DNA from: Macrobrachium rosenbergii
Taxonomy: Eukaryota > Arthropoda > Malacostraca > Decapoda > Palaemonidae
NCBI RefSeq assembly: GCF_040412425.1
Contig: NC_089795.1
Location: 86,232,730 to 86,296,729, forward strand
Length of the DNA stretch: 64,000 bases
Reading direction: 5' to 3'
Shown: positions 25,140-37,079 of the stretch, piece after piece
Position numbering within the stretch: position 1 is the first letter of the stretch
Layout: each line of letters opens with the position of its first letter
Notes under the pieces: model-generated
The model's input: only the letters and a program-made list of their open reading frames with translations
What the model was told of the DNA's origin: nothing
Database searches by the model: none
Position numbers and translations under genes: made by a program

Positions 25140-25312
25140 CGGGTATGATACATGAAACATACGTACCGGGGTCTAAGCGATGTCAGGCAGGGCAGCCGAT
25201 CGAGGCCACAGGTCTACCCCAAAGCCAAATCAAAAAGTCCTTCAAAAGAAGGCATCGTGCTTACCCCATACAAAAGTGGGAATAAAAGCACGTTAAAAGA
25301 AGAAGAAGAAGT
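25140..25312 (+). mobile_element. SINE nested in the hAT-like element
   Basis: A unit with 'ccaaagccaaatcaaaaagt' in the middle, ending 'cttaccccatacaaaagtgg' then 'gaataaaagcacgttaaaag' and a (GAA)n tail. The same 3' end occurs at 31,396-31,450. Tail and recurrence support retroposition. The exact 5' end is uncertain. Confidence 0.65.
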
Positions 25313-25599
25313 ACGCACTGCTTTAAGCATCACGTTCGTTGGTTCAAGCTTACCACACCCAGTTTTCTTTATTCCCGCCCCACTTATTATCTCATTGGCC
25401 AGGCTGCTGTTTTGCAGCCTTTCTTTTCTCTCTCTTTAAGTTTACCATTGAAAATATTCTCTCGCAGCCAGCATTTGACACGAATGGTTGACAGTGCTTT
25501 AGCAAGTTTGGAGACTAGTGGGTATTTCCCTGTTTGACATATTTTTGACCAAAAAGTTTCAATGTCAGTGGCAGTATTCTGTGAGAGAATATTCTGCGG

Positions 25600-25848
25600 A
25601 CTGTCACTCGATGGGCCGGAGTTCAGTTCCCCCGGCCGGCTGATGAAGAATTAGAGGAATTCATTTCTGGTGATAGAAATTTATTTCTCGCTATAATGTG
25701 GTTCGGATTCCACAATAAGCTGTAGGTCCCGTTGCTAAGTAACCAATTGGTTCTTAGCCACGTGAAATAAATCTAATCCTTCGGGCCAGCCCTAGGAGAG
25801 CTGTTAATCAGCTCAGTGGTCTGGTAAAACTAAGGTATACTTATCATC
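25600..25848 (+). mobile_element. SINE nested in the hAT-like element (longer copy)
   Basis: The head has a box-B-like 'gagttcagttccccc'. The body contains 'ggttcttagccacgt' and 'cttcgggccagccctag', and the 3' end 'ggtctggtaaaactaagg' is shared with 13,531-13,632. Probably tRNA-derived. Confidence 0.75.
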
Positions 25849-26739
25849 ACTTAGATGCTATCATAAGTGTCTCGTATGGCTAATATTCATTGATTGAATG
25901 CATTTAAATGTTTTTTCATATTCTGATTAAGCTGGAAAGTTGGAAATTATGAAATCTGAGTTTGTCGGGAAGATTATGCTAGAATTATGCCAAACATTGC
26001 AGAATTATGCTAAAAAATAAATTATGGTGGAAAAGATGCTATACACTTAATTTGAGGCAAAATTATGCTAGATTTGCGAACACTGGTACCGAACGTGACT
26101 TACCAGTGCAAGTTTGAAATAAAGTATCGTCTTTTTGCATATTCATGATATATAATACTCGCATATGCATAACTTAGTAATTTTCCTGTTGATGCTGCAT
26201 TCATAATAAAAACGCAGTTCATGACAGTGAATTGATTTGACTTGATGAACTCACGGAGAGTGTCGATAAGATGGAGAAGACATCCGAGTATCGAAGGAGA
26301 CATGATTATCTAACTGGTAGGATATGAAACGCATTCTGTCTGAAGGGTTACTCGAGGAGAAGAGCCCACTATTTCACCCGGGAGTCAAGTTTAGAATTAT
26401 AAAAATTTTCAGTCTAGATACTATGCGCGGAATAACTAGTCAACTGACATCCACCTTCACCTTCGAAAATCATTTTTAAATGGCGATGGAGATTCTGGTT
26501 GTAATTTTTAATGGATTTTAGTTTACTGACAATGTCTGTCCTTTACCCTAGTAGATGTAACCATGCTATTATAGTCTGTGAAAGATGTCTGGGCAAAATA
26601 ACGCCCGTTGTGACGACGCCAAGCAATGGAACAACATTCGATTGGCAATCTCAGTAGCGTCTTCGCAGATGCAGTACTTAAAGGAACTCACAGTCAACTT
26701 GAGAATAAACTGAACGTGTGAATACTATCGCATGTCGAT

Positions 26740-26742
<3 letters not shown>

Positions 26743-26799
<57 letters not shown>
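26743..26799. repeat. (TA)n microsatellite
   Basis: Pure TA run at the same alignment point as 10,301-10,399 in copy A. Confidence 0.95.
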
Positions 26800-26803
<4 letters not shown>

Positions 26804-26867
26804 AACTGAATCACGAAAATATGGAACGTGATGAATATATAAATAAAGATAAAATCCACGAAGGATA

Positions 26868-26969
26868 CGGAAACACTGGAGTGCTGCGAGGCCTTTCGAC
26901 GCCAGTCCTTTACTTAGCTAAGTAAAGGACTAGCGTCGAAAGGCCCCGCAGCACAGTCCAGTGTTTCCG
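26868..26969. mobile_element. Near-perfect palindrome (foldback element)
   Basis: About 50-bp arms from 'cggaaacactggagtgctgc' to its near-complement, ending 'gtccagtgtttccg', meet at a central 'cttagctaag' with almost no loop. Weaker complementarity extends outward through 'aagataaaa'. It sits between two TA runs and is missing from copy A. Confidence 0.85.
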
Positions 26970-26980
26970 TTTTTATCTTA

Positions 26981-27104
<124 letters not shown>

Positions 27105-27173
27105 AGATTAAGACGTCGAGTCACGGCGCAACAGGGTGGTTCTTCACAGACGTTGTATATTGTCAACTTGAAT

Positions 27174-27360
27174 GTAAACGACTTTCCCGCAGGTATTTAT
27201 TTGACTTAGATACGTATGCTAATAATCGTGTACGTGAAATGAATGGCCACATCGAACTTGAAGTGTTTGCAAATTGTTTGGCCAGTCTGCTATTCATTTC
27301 ACGTATACGAATATTAACATACCTATAAGTCAAATAAAAACCTTCGGGAAAGTTGTTTAC
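27174..27360. mobile_element. Foldback element, copy B
   Basis: Counterpart of 11,576-11,768, with arms starting 'gtaaacgactttcccgcagg' and ending 'cgggaaagttgtttac'. The 'acgtatgctaataatcg' stretch pairs with the opposite arm. Confidence 0.75.
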
Positions 27361-27888
27361 CATCAAGATGGGATTGCGCTTCTTACAGATCTACACCTGT
27401 GAAGAAACCACTGAGATTGTTAACCTGATACAGTGTTGCGCCATGGCTCGGCGTCTTCTTCTTCTTCTTCTTCTTCTTAACCGTGTTGAAAGGCGTGTAT
27501 TATGCGAGAGTATTGCTTATCTCTATGGGGAAGAAGAGGGTATTTTTGTTTGTTATCTTTTATCTCCTATGCTATCGAGAACCCTTTGTAAGATTAGCGA
27601 TAAGCAAGGTCAACTGTCGACGCAACTCATGAGCTATAAGTCTTTGAAAAAAAAAAAGTAATTTCATTCTTACCAATAACATCATCTTAATTTACCTACG
27701 GGTTTTTGTCTGCCATCTTGTTTGTGGGTATGTATGGGGTAAGGTAACTAAACAATCATTAGAAAAACTTTTGTGCATACGATCTGGGGTTACAAGTGAT
27801 ATAGTGGGTAGTCAAACTGATTGACTCAAAATGGTGGTGGACATGGTTGGGATTAAGCTGTGGCCACCAATTAAGCTAATTCTTTTTC

Positions 27889-27893
<5 letters not shown>

Positions 27894-27952
<59 letters not shown>
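27894..27952. repeat. (TA)n microsatellite
   Basis: Pure TA run of about 60 bp in the part of copy B that matches about 12,000-12,400 of copy A. Confidence 0.95.
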
Positions 27953-27957
<5 letters not shown>

Positions 27958-28659
27958 TTTTTTTTAAGAAATCATTGTTTTCATCGTGAACTGGCTTAAC
28001 CGAATCTTTGGTCATCCCTTTATTGTACCTATTTGGGAAAAGTAATTTAATTTCCTGAAAAATGGCCGCTTTTTACTAACATACAATGACCTAGACGCAC
28101 ACGGCAAACGTAGTTCATGCGAGCCAGCTTACTTAACGTCTCATTTTTAATGGGGCTGAATTACCATACTGGATTTAATCTGCTGGAAATTTTGATTTGT
28201 AGAGACTTTATATGCACTGCTCATCAGTTGAAAATCTACACGAATTGAAACAAGAATATTCACTTTATAAATTACGGTACGTTAAACTAACAACATATTA
28301 TTGCAAGCGTGAGCTTCCCTAAAAAAAGAGAGAGAGAGAGAAAAAAGCCAGCACACCTAGTGAGTCAGCACAGACAGGTTGTGTTGAACACCTGGTTTTT
28401 CTTCTTGTTTTTACAAGTGTGCTGAAATTGCTTTGAGTAGGAAGCCACTGTAAACACCCATTCTCCCTGGAAGTTTTGACACACAAAACGTAAAAAATTA
28501 AAGAAATAAATAAAAACTTCATCTTTATAGCCTACAACGGAAAGGTTCTTGTCACTAGTTTGAATGTCAAAGTCTTTTGTCTGATATTTTCAAAACTGCA
28601 ATGAGATGCTTAGGAAAGGTGGGGTAGGGGGAGCGGGGCATGAAAAACCTTCCTACGAG

Positions 28660-29010
28660 TACGGGAGTTAGCGACTTAGCGTGAGTTAGCGCCGTTAGTG
28701 CACCCCACACTCGGGCCTATGTAGGCGTTACTTAAGGTTCTTTGCAGCGTCCCTTCGGCCCCTAACTGCAGGCCCTTTCATTCCTTTCACTATACCTCCG
28801 TTCATAGTTTATTTCTTCCATCTCACTTTCTACCTTCTCCTAACAATGGCTTCATTAGCTTTATTATGCAACTGCGAGGTTTTCCTGCTGTTACACCTTT
28901 CAAACCTTTTTACTTTCAGTGTCCTTTTCAGCACTGAATGACTTCATAGACCCCAGCGCTTGGCCTTCGGCCCAAATTTTGTATTCCATTCCATTCCCAT
29001 GAAAACGTGC
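28660..29010 (+). repeat. SINE-like dispersed repeat, fuller copy
   Basis: Contains 'cccttcggcccctaactgca', 'gcaactgcgaggttttcctg', 'cacctttcaaacctttttac', then 'ccccagcgcttggccttcgg', and ends in 'attccattccattcc'. Other copies are at 12,950, 54,665 (reverse) and 55,185 (reverse). The end of the segmental duplication falls within it. Confidence 0.75.
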
Positions 29011-29234
29011 TCTTGCCTTTCAGTCATTACAATAAAAGGTTTTCAGACAAAAGATATTAGCTACTTTCGGCATTCGTTTATAGTAATATTTGGAAACGCT
29101 ATTCAACCCTGGAAAAGAAGTTGACAGACTTGATACTTCGTATGAATTGTGTTTAAATCTTGTGTAATTTGGATGTCGTCTGTTTACAAAGATTGCAATC
29201 AGTAATATAATCGTTACCACATGGACCATCATCC

Positions 29235-29470
29235 TGCAAATCAGGTTTCCATCCGTCTGACCAGCACAGTTGGTAACGTGTTGGTCTCGTAATCTCGGGG
29301 AACAGTGTTCGCTCTCCGCCAGGGGGCGGACAGTGAGACTGTCTACCAAGTGATTACTGCCATGAGTGATGTCATGGTCGGGGGTTGGGGTTACCCAGCT
29401 GACGTCCGACCGAGAGGCAATAGCCCGTGGGAGGAATGAAACCACCAAACTTTTAACTTTAACTTTAGAT
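29235..29470 (+). mobile_element. tRNA-like SINE
   Basis: The head 'cagcacagttggtaacgtg' with 'ggtctcgtaatctc' resembles a tRNA box A and anticodon-arm region, and 'cagtgttcgctctc' a decayed box B. It ends in a simple 'actttaactttaacttta' tail. Not a functional tRNA: no complete cloverleaf is visible. Confidence 0.65.
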
Positions 29471-29515
29471 ATGAATATTCATATGAAAAAAACTAAGGCA
29501 ATAGCAAATAAAGAT

Positions 29516-29518
<3 letters not shown>

Positions 29519-29602
<84 letters not shown>

Positions 29603-29604
29603 AT
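29519..29604. repeat. (TA)n then (TG)n microsatellite
   Basis: Pure TA run ending in a short TG run. The isoleucine-tyrosine open frames through it on both strands are artefacts. Confidence 0.95.
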
Positions 29605-29647
29605 ACCAATGCACAAGGGACGGGAATGCCCGAATACAGACATCAAA

Positions 29648-29835
29648 TGGGAATGCAGACAGGAATACTCTTGAATAGTCATTTGATTACATGTTTATTG
29701 CCAATGTTTCATAATCCATGATTACATCATCAGGGGTTCTAGAATTAAAAAAAAACAAAAAGCATTGACAATAAAAATTACAGAAAACATGTACTCAAGT
29801 GACTATTCAAAAGTATTCCTGTCCGCCTTCCTGTT
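29648..29835. repeat. Inverted repeat between two TA runs
   Basis: The left arm 'acaggaatactcttgaatag' continues to 'gattacatgttt'. It pairs with the right arm, which reads 'aaaacatgtactcaagtgac' and 'tattcaaaagtattcctgt'. Arms are about 50 bp and imperfect, and the unpaired centre contains 'ccatgattacatcatcagg'. Probably a foldback element. Confidence 0.65.
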
Positions 29836-29837
29836 TG

Positions 29838-29960
<123 letters not shown>

Positions 29961-30039
29961 CATTAAGCCAATAGGGTAGCATTAGAAAAGAACAAGGACA
30001 ATAATCACTACTGTACCATTAACCACTTCACATACCTCT

Positions 30040-31210
30040 TTATAAGGTTGACTTTTATTTTGCACAACTCTCTTTTCTTGAACATTGAGGCCTCATACTT
30101 CCATTATCCACACCCTGCCATCTATCCTGCCCTTTGTAGGCCTTCCTCTCCTCCTCCTGAATACTTCTGAACTGCATACTTTTTTCCTCAAAATATCCTC
30201 CATTCTCTCTGCAAGACCAAACCATCACCAAACACCAGTCCATCCTCGCCCTAACTAACACTTTCACCATTCATTCGTGTCTCCACGCTTCTAGTCCTTT
30301 CAGTTCTTCTTATGCCATGTATACTTCACATGCAAGCCAGCTCTACAGCTTTTATTTTTTATTACATTTCCATTCAACATTCACATTTTATTTCTCTAGA
30401 GGAGAGTTTGCTCAAAAATCATTGCATACATTCAAACCTTGGCTTCCATTGACACTCCAAGTCTCCACTCGGTATTTTGCACTTTCTTCTTCACCTACTC
30501 TGTGACCCACCTCTCCTCTCATCCTAACGTCATTCAAAGTATTTATCCTTAAATTCATTTGCTCTGATCTTTCTCCTCATAAAAACATTCTCTGATTCTT
30601 TCAGTACTCTGAAGTTTTTCTTAACCATCTCCTCGTAAAATAATTCTCTGATTCTTTCACTACTCTCTGAAGATTCTCTTGACTATCCCTAATCAGTACT
30701 CTTTCATATGCAAACATAAGCCATTCCAAGTTTCATTCAAGACCCTGCTCATTCTACAACTCTGCACGTGCATCTTCTGCCCTTGCTCTGACTTCTCACT
30801 TCACTGTATCCATATGGTAAAGATACTTTGGTAACAAGCCACGGATACATAACACAACCCTATCCCAGCTCCATCATACACCAAAACAGCCACTCTCTCT
30901 TTTACGAACTGTAATTCATGCGCCATTTCCATTATAATTGTGTTTTTCGCTCTAAGCAGCTTACCCTTAATATTAACACGCTTCACATTACCCTTCTCTG
31001 GGTCCATGTATGCAACTTTTCCCTGGACTTTCAAACTTCCCACATAACAGTTTCATAATAAACACGATGCACACACCTTCTTACCTGTCTAAAACCCCAC
31101 AGTTCTTCCCCTTATCAGTTTCTCTGTCATCTGTTTAAGCCCTTTGATTAAATAATACATTGCACCTTTCTTGGTATGCTAATAAGGCTTTGACCCCATA
31201 GTTCTCACTC
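30040..31210 (-). mobile_element. LINE relic (RTE-like), badly decayed
   Basis: On the minus strand at about 30,720-30,650 the frame reads 'LMFAYERVLIRDSQENLQRV', which fits the LLFADDTVLIADSEENLQ type of RT catalytic box with the Asp pair lost. Near 30,100-30,060, 'RKAYKGQDRWQGV' fits the C-terminal 'RRAYDRxxWR' motif of RTE-like elements. Stops and frameshifts throughout. Open frames at 30,055-30,270 and 30,801-31,043 are pieces of it, not genes. Confidence 0.5.
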
Positions 31211-31257
31211 TCCTTTATTATCTTGACCCCTTATATAATGTCAGAATTATTCCTCAC

Positions 31258-31543
<286 letters not shown>

Positions 31544-31768
31544 TATATATGTTTATATGCGTGTATACATGCCTGCATAATGTCTAGACTAGGAGGCTAA
31601 ATTGTCTCTCTCTTCTGTGCCTTTGGACACAAGATAAAAATATACATTTAGTGGCACAACACATTACTGCATGCAATTAGTCATACATCTACAGAGGACA
31701 ACATTTGTCAAGGGCTAAGGGTGATGTTTAAAAAAAATACATAACAAAATAGCCTGAGGTCAACTCAC

Positions 31769-31880
31769 CCTTGAAGAGAATGTTTTTGGAGATCGCTGCC
31801 ACTAATGTTCGTGGTTTGGTCGCACCAAAGCATACAATACCCAGGGTCATCATTTTCTTGACATCTCGGTCGAACGGACT
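31769..31880 (-). CDS. Candidate internal coding exon, unidentified
   Basis: A polypyrimidine tract and cag precede 31,880, and G|GTGAGT follows at 31,769. In between, 37 codons stay open (start 'SPFDRDVKKMM', middle 'LGIVCFGATKPRT', end 'AAISKNILFK'), entering in phase 0 and leaving in phase 1. The composition looks coding, with a mixed hydrophobic stretch after a charged start, as in small membrane or mitochondrial proteins. I do not recognise the family and could not place neighbouring exons. Alternatively a fortuitous open stretch. Confidence 0.35.
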
Positions 31881-32291
31881 CTGAAAAACAAAATATGTTT
31901 TGTAAATTATCCGTTTTTTTTTTTTTTTAGTGCTGACGAAACTTTTCAACTTAAATATGTATATATTCAGACGTGGTTAAAGCAGTGAATTCGGTTTTAA
32001 GTACAATGGCATGGAGGAAGGTAGGTCAATTGTATTTTTTTTTGTCAGTGGCGAGGCCTACGGTATTGTTTAGCCTAGTCATTTTTTTTTTTTTTTAGCA
32101 AGGTAGGTCTACAGGCCAAAATCTGTTGTAGGTTATTTAGATTACAGTCGGCTGAAAGATAGGCCTAAAACCAAAACAGAATAATTGGTAAAACTACAGA
32201 ACAGCTCCGTATGGACTATTACCTTGGAAATTGATTTTTTAATGTCGGTCAGTTAGGCCATTATTACCTCGTAGCCTATCTCTATCCAACA

Positions 32292-33420
32292 TGGTTGGTG
32301 ACCCCTTGGGAACGTGGGGTTTTGGGTTGGGGAAATTGTTGGGAGAAAGACCGGACAGTCTTGTTTTGTTATGGAATTGTTCCGTGCATGCACAAGTCAT
32401 TAGGGAGCCATATGTTCAAGAAGGGGTAGATCTAAGCCGGCTGTCCGCGGTGAGCTAGGCTATGGCAGTTGACGTTTTTCTAAAGAACTTTACCTGCTGA
32501 ACAAGAATTTAAAGTAATAATTTGTCGCTCGGCTGTAATTAAGCTGTAAATTTTCTTAGAACTGGTGTGGTAAAACCTTTCCGAGAATAGCTAACAGTAA
32601 GGGAGACCCGTTGGGAATTTGGGTTTTTTGGTTGGGTAATTAACTTGGGAAAAGGTTTCAGTGCCTTATTGTTGTATTTCCCGTTATATATGTCATTTGG
32701 AACACGAAAAACAAGCGTAAAAAGAAGGGCGAATAAATGGATAGTGGGAGCCGTTCCAAAGGCACTTTTCATTCATTACTAGTACTGCTGATTCTAAGCC
32801 TTAACACGCATACGCTAGATTTTGGTTCACCAATCACTAGTTGCCAGTTGTCTGCGCTTAGCGAGAACTGCGAGAGACTGGCAATTGACGTTTTGCTATG
32901 TTACTTTACTTGAAGAAGAATTTAAAGTAATTACCTCTTGCCAGAACATACGAGCTTGCTGTAATCTTTAAAAATGCAGAGAAGGCGCGCAGCGCTGTTC
33001 TGCTATGGCAACCTATAGAGGCCACCCAAGTTGAAAGCAGAAATGGTAATGTTTTGTTTCCCGTTTACGAAAGCTTCGAATAGTGTGCAGTGGAGCTAAC
33101 TATGGCAATTGATGTTTTGCTATGTTACTTTACTTGCTTTACAAGAGTTTAAGGTAATATTTTGCCGGTCGGCTGCTGCTAAACTGTAATTTAACCTTGA
33201 GCTGTGTGCAACCCACTGGCGGTTCTCTCTGCCCACTGGTACAGACGTGCAGTTTTCAAGGGTCAATTACATTTTAGTTACAGCTGACTGACAAAATATA
33301 TTATTTTAAATTCCTGTTCAGCAGGTAAAATGACATAGGAAAACGTCAATTGCCATTGGCTAGCTCACTGCGGACAGTCAGCTTAGAATTACCATTTCCA
33401 AGGTAATACCCCATGTGGAG
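32292..33420. repeat. Cluster of about 110-bp modules, three direct and one inverted
   Basis: Modules at 32,434-32,556, 32,868-32,970 and 33,085-33,195 (plus) and 33,271-33,391 (minus) share 'ggcaattgacgttttgctat' followed by 'gttactttactt' and 'aatttaaagtaat'. A second motif, 'ttgggaa.gtggggttttggg', recurs at about 32,300 and 32,608. 'attaccttggaaat' occurs at about 32,220 and, inverted, at about 33,400. This looks like a diverged local array with an inversion. No coding potential was recognised. Confidence 0.75.
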
Positions 33421-35224
33421 TTGTACCATAGTTCTACTGAATAATCTACAGTCAACGGCCATCAATAACTTGTGAAGTCTAGATTGGAATAATTGATCAG
33501 AATTTGTCAGGCAAGGTTTGTTGACCAAGGCAATTCCCTACTCTACTATGCTATTTCTATTAGTTAGGATAATGGCTTGTAGAAATTAAGTGATTGGTTA
33601 GTTTTGAAGGCAGTATTTAATTGAACTGAACATCTACCTCTGTGATATATTTGTACTGTTATTAGCCTATGTTGGTCTTGGCCAATGATCACATAAGAAC
33701 AATAGATTGGGCACAGCCATTTAACTAGCATTATTGGAGATATAGCCATTGCTGCCATCTTGATGTAGGATAGAAATGTCAAGCCAGGATTGGAGTATTA
33801 GAAATTTTTAATGCACGCTTATCAAATATTCAGTTATCTAACCTACTTAGGAAGAAGACAAAATGTTGAAACTTGACATAAGTGAAAAACATAAGTTATG
33901 AATGCTAACAATATCATTCAAAACATCAATAACTGCTACTTTATATTTTTTACAGTTAAATAAAGTTGAAATGTTTTTATGAGTTCTAAATGATGATTTG
34001 AAAAAGTTACTCTTTAATGAAACTTTTTGTTTTTAGGGCAGAGACATCACCAAAGTGACAAAGTTGTAGCCAAAAAGTTAAATCATTTGAATTACATTTT
34101 TGAAAAAAGTAGCTTGTGTATTTGGCTTATGTAGCAGTTAATAAAAGAGAGTTTATTATGTGATGGCAAAAGCAATGCAAGATGTAGACATTGCAAAGCC
34201 TTGTGCACTAGTGCAGTCTACAAGACAACAAGACAGGGTAAGACACCAATGGGCTAGGCACGCAGCACCTGCTGTGTGACTGAAAGACTGACTGGTGGCT
34301 TGGCTGGCCAGTCAGAAAGCGCTTGCCACTAGGGCGAGTCATCCCCGGCTGCCGCCATCTTGGTGCAGGTAGTGCTAACAGGCTGGCTTCACTTATCGGA
34401 TCCTGTGCCCTGTCTAATGTTTTTATGTGGTCATTGGTCTTGACTGTCAATTAAATTTGATTGCTTTCTAGCCAAAGTGGTAGTAAGTGATGCTACCTAG
34501 TCACTGACACCCCAATTTGTGCCATTATATGGGATTATAATACAATATAGTCTATCTCAAGATTTGAAGAGCACCCAGTAGAGGGTTGTGAATTCCTTAT
34601 GGGAGAAAATGTCCCTGAAATGACACAGGAACTTATCTTCTTATGCAAGAGACAACCACTAGCCGTTATCAGGTCAGTATTCTCTCTGTGGGCTGCTATC
34701 ATAATGGTATTAAGTGGTACTCTTTGTTTGCTGTAGAAAGTGTCAATGTTTGTGGTGCCGTTATCATGTACCCAAAAGTATAGGAATGCTTGGCGAAGGC
34801 TTGAGGATGTTGTGACATGAAAGTTACCAAATGGCTGGAGGCATGGGGCTGCAACTCCTCACCTTATTTTTATTTGCTGGTTATAAGGAAGGTAAAAGTA
34901 AAATGATGTATCTGGGTGGTTCATCCTCAGGTATGTAGTTTGAGTGCAGATGTGGCCATAACATTGTCTTGTCTTTTATTGGCAGCCACCCCCTGTTAGG
35001 GAAAACATCCTAATGTTGGAAAAAATTATTATTATTTTTACAAGCAAAGCTGCAGTGCTAGTTAGGAGGTGAGACTGCTACAAGCCCAAGGGCTCCAGTA
35101 AGAAAAAATACAGAAATAAATGATAAGTTGTAATAGAAATAATAAACAGAAATAAATAGGATAAAAAATTAAACAAATAATATTCATGTGAGCATGCAAA
35201 AAAAAAGTAAAAATGTGCTGAAGT
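33421..35224. other. No gene recognised
   Basis: Ordinary AT-rich intergenic sequence with no preserved motifs, splice-bounded exons or repeats that I can name. The frame at 34,208-34,450 (minus) shows no domain. Confidence 0.5.
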
Positions 35225-35650
35225 TTCTTTGGCGCAATTGAGTTTTCTGTACAGCGTATAATGCTGTATGAAGCTTTCAGCCATGGCCCTTGAAACTCCT
35301 AGTCGTTGCTCATGAAACTCTGCCACAGTCCGCTGATGGCCTAAGCTACGGCCCATGAAACTGTTAGCCACGGCCCATGAAACTCAGCCACGGTCCGGTG
35401 GTGGCCTGTGTTGTTGGTACGTATAGCAGTGCCAGAAGTACGATTATGGCTAACTTTAACCTTATATAAAATAAAAACTACTAAGGCTAGACGGTTGCAA
35501 TTTGGTGTTGATGATTGGAGAATGGATGATCAACATACCAATTTGCAGCCCTGTAGCCTCAGTAGTTTTTAAAATCTGAGGGCGGACAGAAAAAGTGCGG
35601 ATGGAGAGGCAAAGCCGTCACAGTAGTTTACTTCTACAGAAAACTAAAAC
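35225..35650. repeat. Dispersed repeat with internal hairpin
   Basis: Several 'gcccatgaaact' units (35,280-35,385) are followed by 'ggctaactttaaccttatat'. A hairpin at about 35,474-35,572 follows, whose arms 'aaaaactactaaggctag' and 'tagcctcagtagttttt' pair, with 'gatgatcaacataccaattt' in the centre. A tail reads 'gagggcggacagaaaaagtg'. I know this kind of unit as abundant in decapod sequence; that is recollection, not a search. Confidence 0.65.
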
Positions 35651-36189
35651 CAGTTGCATCCAGGTTGAAATTCTTTTTGAACTACCGGACTTACATGATC
35701 ATTCCTGATTTTGGATGCAACTGAAACAAAACTTCTAGAAAACTGTACAGAACCTCACATAAGGAAAGGTAATACTTTTGAGTTAACTGCAACTCTTGTA
35801 CTATGTAATGGATTATATAGTTTGGAAAGATCTGAATGTGGAGAACGATCAGATTATGAAGAATTTTTAAAGCATACTCGACGAGCTACCTAATACTAAG
35901 ATCTGGGATAAAAAGTTTATTAAAACAAGTTTTTATCCAAATAAAGGTATTCCTCAGGATAGACATGTCTACTAAAATCTTAAAAGCCTTTCATTATAAA
36001 TGTTTTTGAGCAGTGGAAGAAGATATACCAAGTTTCTTAAAAATTAGTTAGCAGCAAAGAAAGACACCTAAAATTTGAAAAGAGGTGCATATCAATAAAA
36101 CTTTTTCAATGAAAAGATGTGTGGGGGATCCTATGCTATAGCCTTACTAGTTTTGTTTATGGTTTAACTTCATTCCTATTATTTGCATC

Positions 36190-36400
36190 ATACACTTATG
36201 TTATCTAATTCTGTCAGGAGAACCAGCAGCTGCAGGTCTGCAATTAGGGGATGGGAGCAGTCCAAATTGATTAGCATCATGTACATAATCTGTGAGCTTT
36301 TTTTTATGTTAGATCTCATACTGTGCATATGTAATGCATATAGTATTGGACCAAGAACACTACTCTGATGAACAACAGTGTATTCTTGTATTCACTGAAA
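36190..36400 (-). mobile_element. LINE RT fragment
   Basis: On the minus strand, 'SSVLGPILYALHMHSM' fits the RT motif GVPQGSVLGPILF. About 30 codons later, in another frame, 'YVHDANQFG' stands where YADD would be. Short and broken. Confidence 0.5.
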
Positions 36401-36499
36401 TGACCAGCAACTACTCTTCACAATCAGTTTGTTAAAAATTTAATAATACTAGGTGATGTTTCCAGTGTCCCTGTGGCCAATAGCTGCTGCACCCACTTT

Positions 36500-37050
36500 T
36501 TTAGTGTTTTACTCTCCCCAGGCTGGATGACAATGTTGGCAATCCTGGTTTCCACCTGTGGCCCAGCAGCGAGATAGTTTCTGCAGTTGCCCATGGTGAG
36601 ATGGAGGAAGAAGTCCCTGGAGATGACGGTGAGTCTGCATCACACCCAACCACAGCATACAAGGATATGCAGATGGTCATGGACCCATTCATTAACCTGT
36701 TTCCCAAGGGTCTTGGAGTCTGCTGAAGGGACTCGAGAAATGCGATGGATGGTGACTGTGAAGCCGAATTGTCACTCCTATCACTGAGTACCCTTGACAG
36801 CTACTTCAAACCTTTAACCCCCAAGCCCATCATTGTTCATTTCATTTGTAACTTGGTTGTTTTACTTGGAAACACAAATGAACACCTTTGCACACACACT
36901 GTTGACATGCCAAGTTCTTCCAGTTGGAATCTTATGTCTCGGCCACCTCTTCAAGACCTTCTGGGCACGTCAGCACCTCTTCTGACCAGTTCACTACTTC
37001 ATGACCTCGACAGGGGACAAGACCTTAGTGATACAGAGGACTTGTAAGCC
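36500..37050 (+). mobile_element. Possible pogo/Tigger transposase tail
   Basis: An open stretch from about 36,517 reads 'GFHLWPSSEIVSAVAHGEME', then an acidic run and 'HPTTAYKDMQMVMD'. After a frame change, 'LSTLDSYFKPLTPKP' follows (36,780-36,830). The order (EIV, acidic segment, H-x-A-Y, then Q/S-T-L-D-x-Y/F-F-K) recalls the C-terminal tail of Tigger-type DDE transposases. No catalytic DDE part was seen. It could instead be an unrelated coding exon. Confidence 0.3.
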
Positions 37051-37079
37051 CTCCTTGCAAGTTTTTAAAAGTCTGGCCC

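Larger units (their letters stand above)
24641..26085. mobile_element. hAT-like DNA transposon, non-autonomous, only in copy B
   Basis: 16-bp terminal inverted repeats with one mismatch (CAGTGTTCCCAAATCT and AGATTTGCGAACACTG) are bounded by a perfect 8-bp target duplication, GTACCGAA (24,633-24,640 and 26,086-26,093). Copy A has one GTACCGAA (9,106-9,113), the empty site. Subterminal regions repeat 'attatgctagaatt'-type motifs many times, as in hAT elements. No transposase frame was recognised. Two SINEs are nested inside. Confidence 0.9.

Noticed and set aside
26100..26303. Minus-strand frame in copy B
   Set aside because: The aligned copy A sequence has a stop in the same frame and no codon-position bias.
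29240..29310. Functional tRNA gene
   Set aside because: Only partial box A and box B similarity, no full cloverleaf, and a SINE-type tail follows.
30801..31043. Independent 80-codon gene
   Set aside because: It sits within a decayed LINE on the same strand and has no start context or domain of its own.
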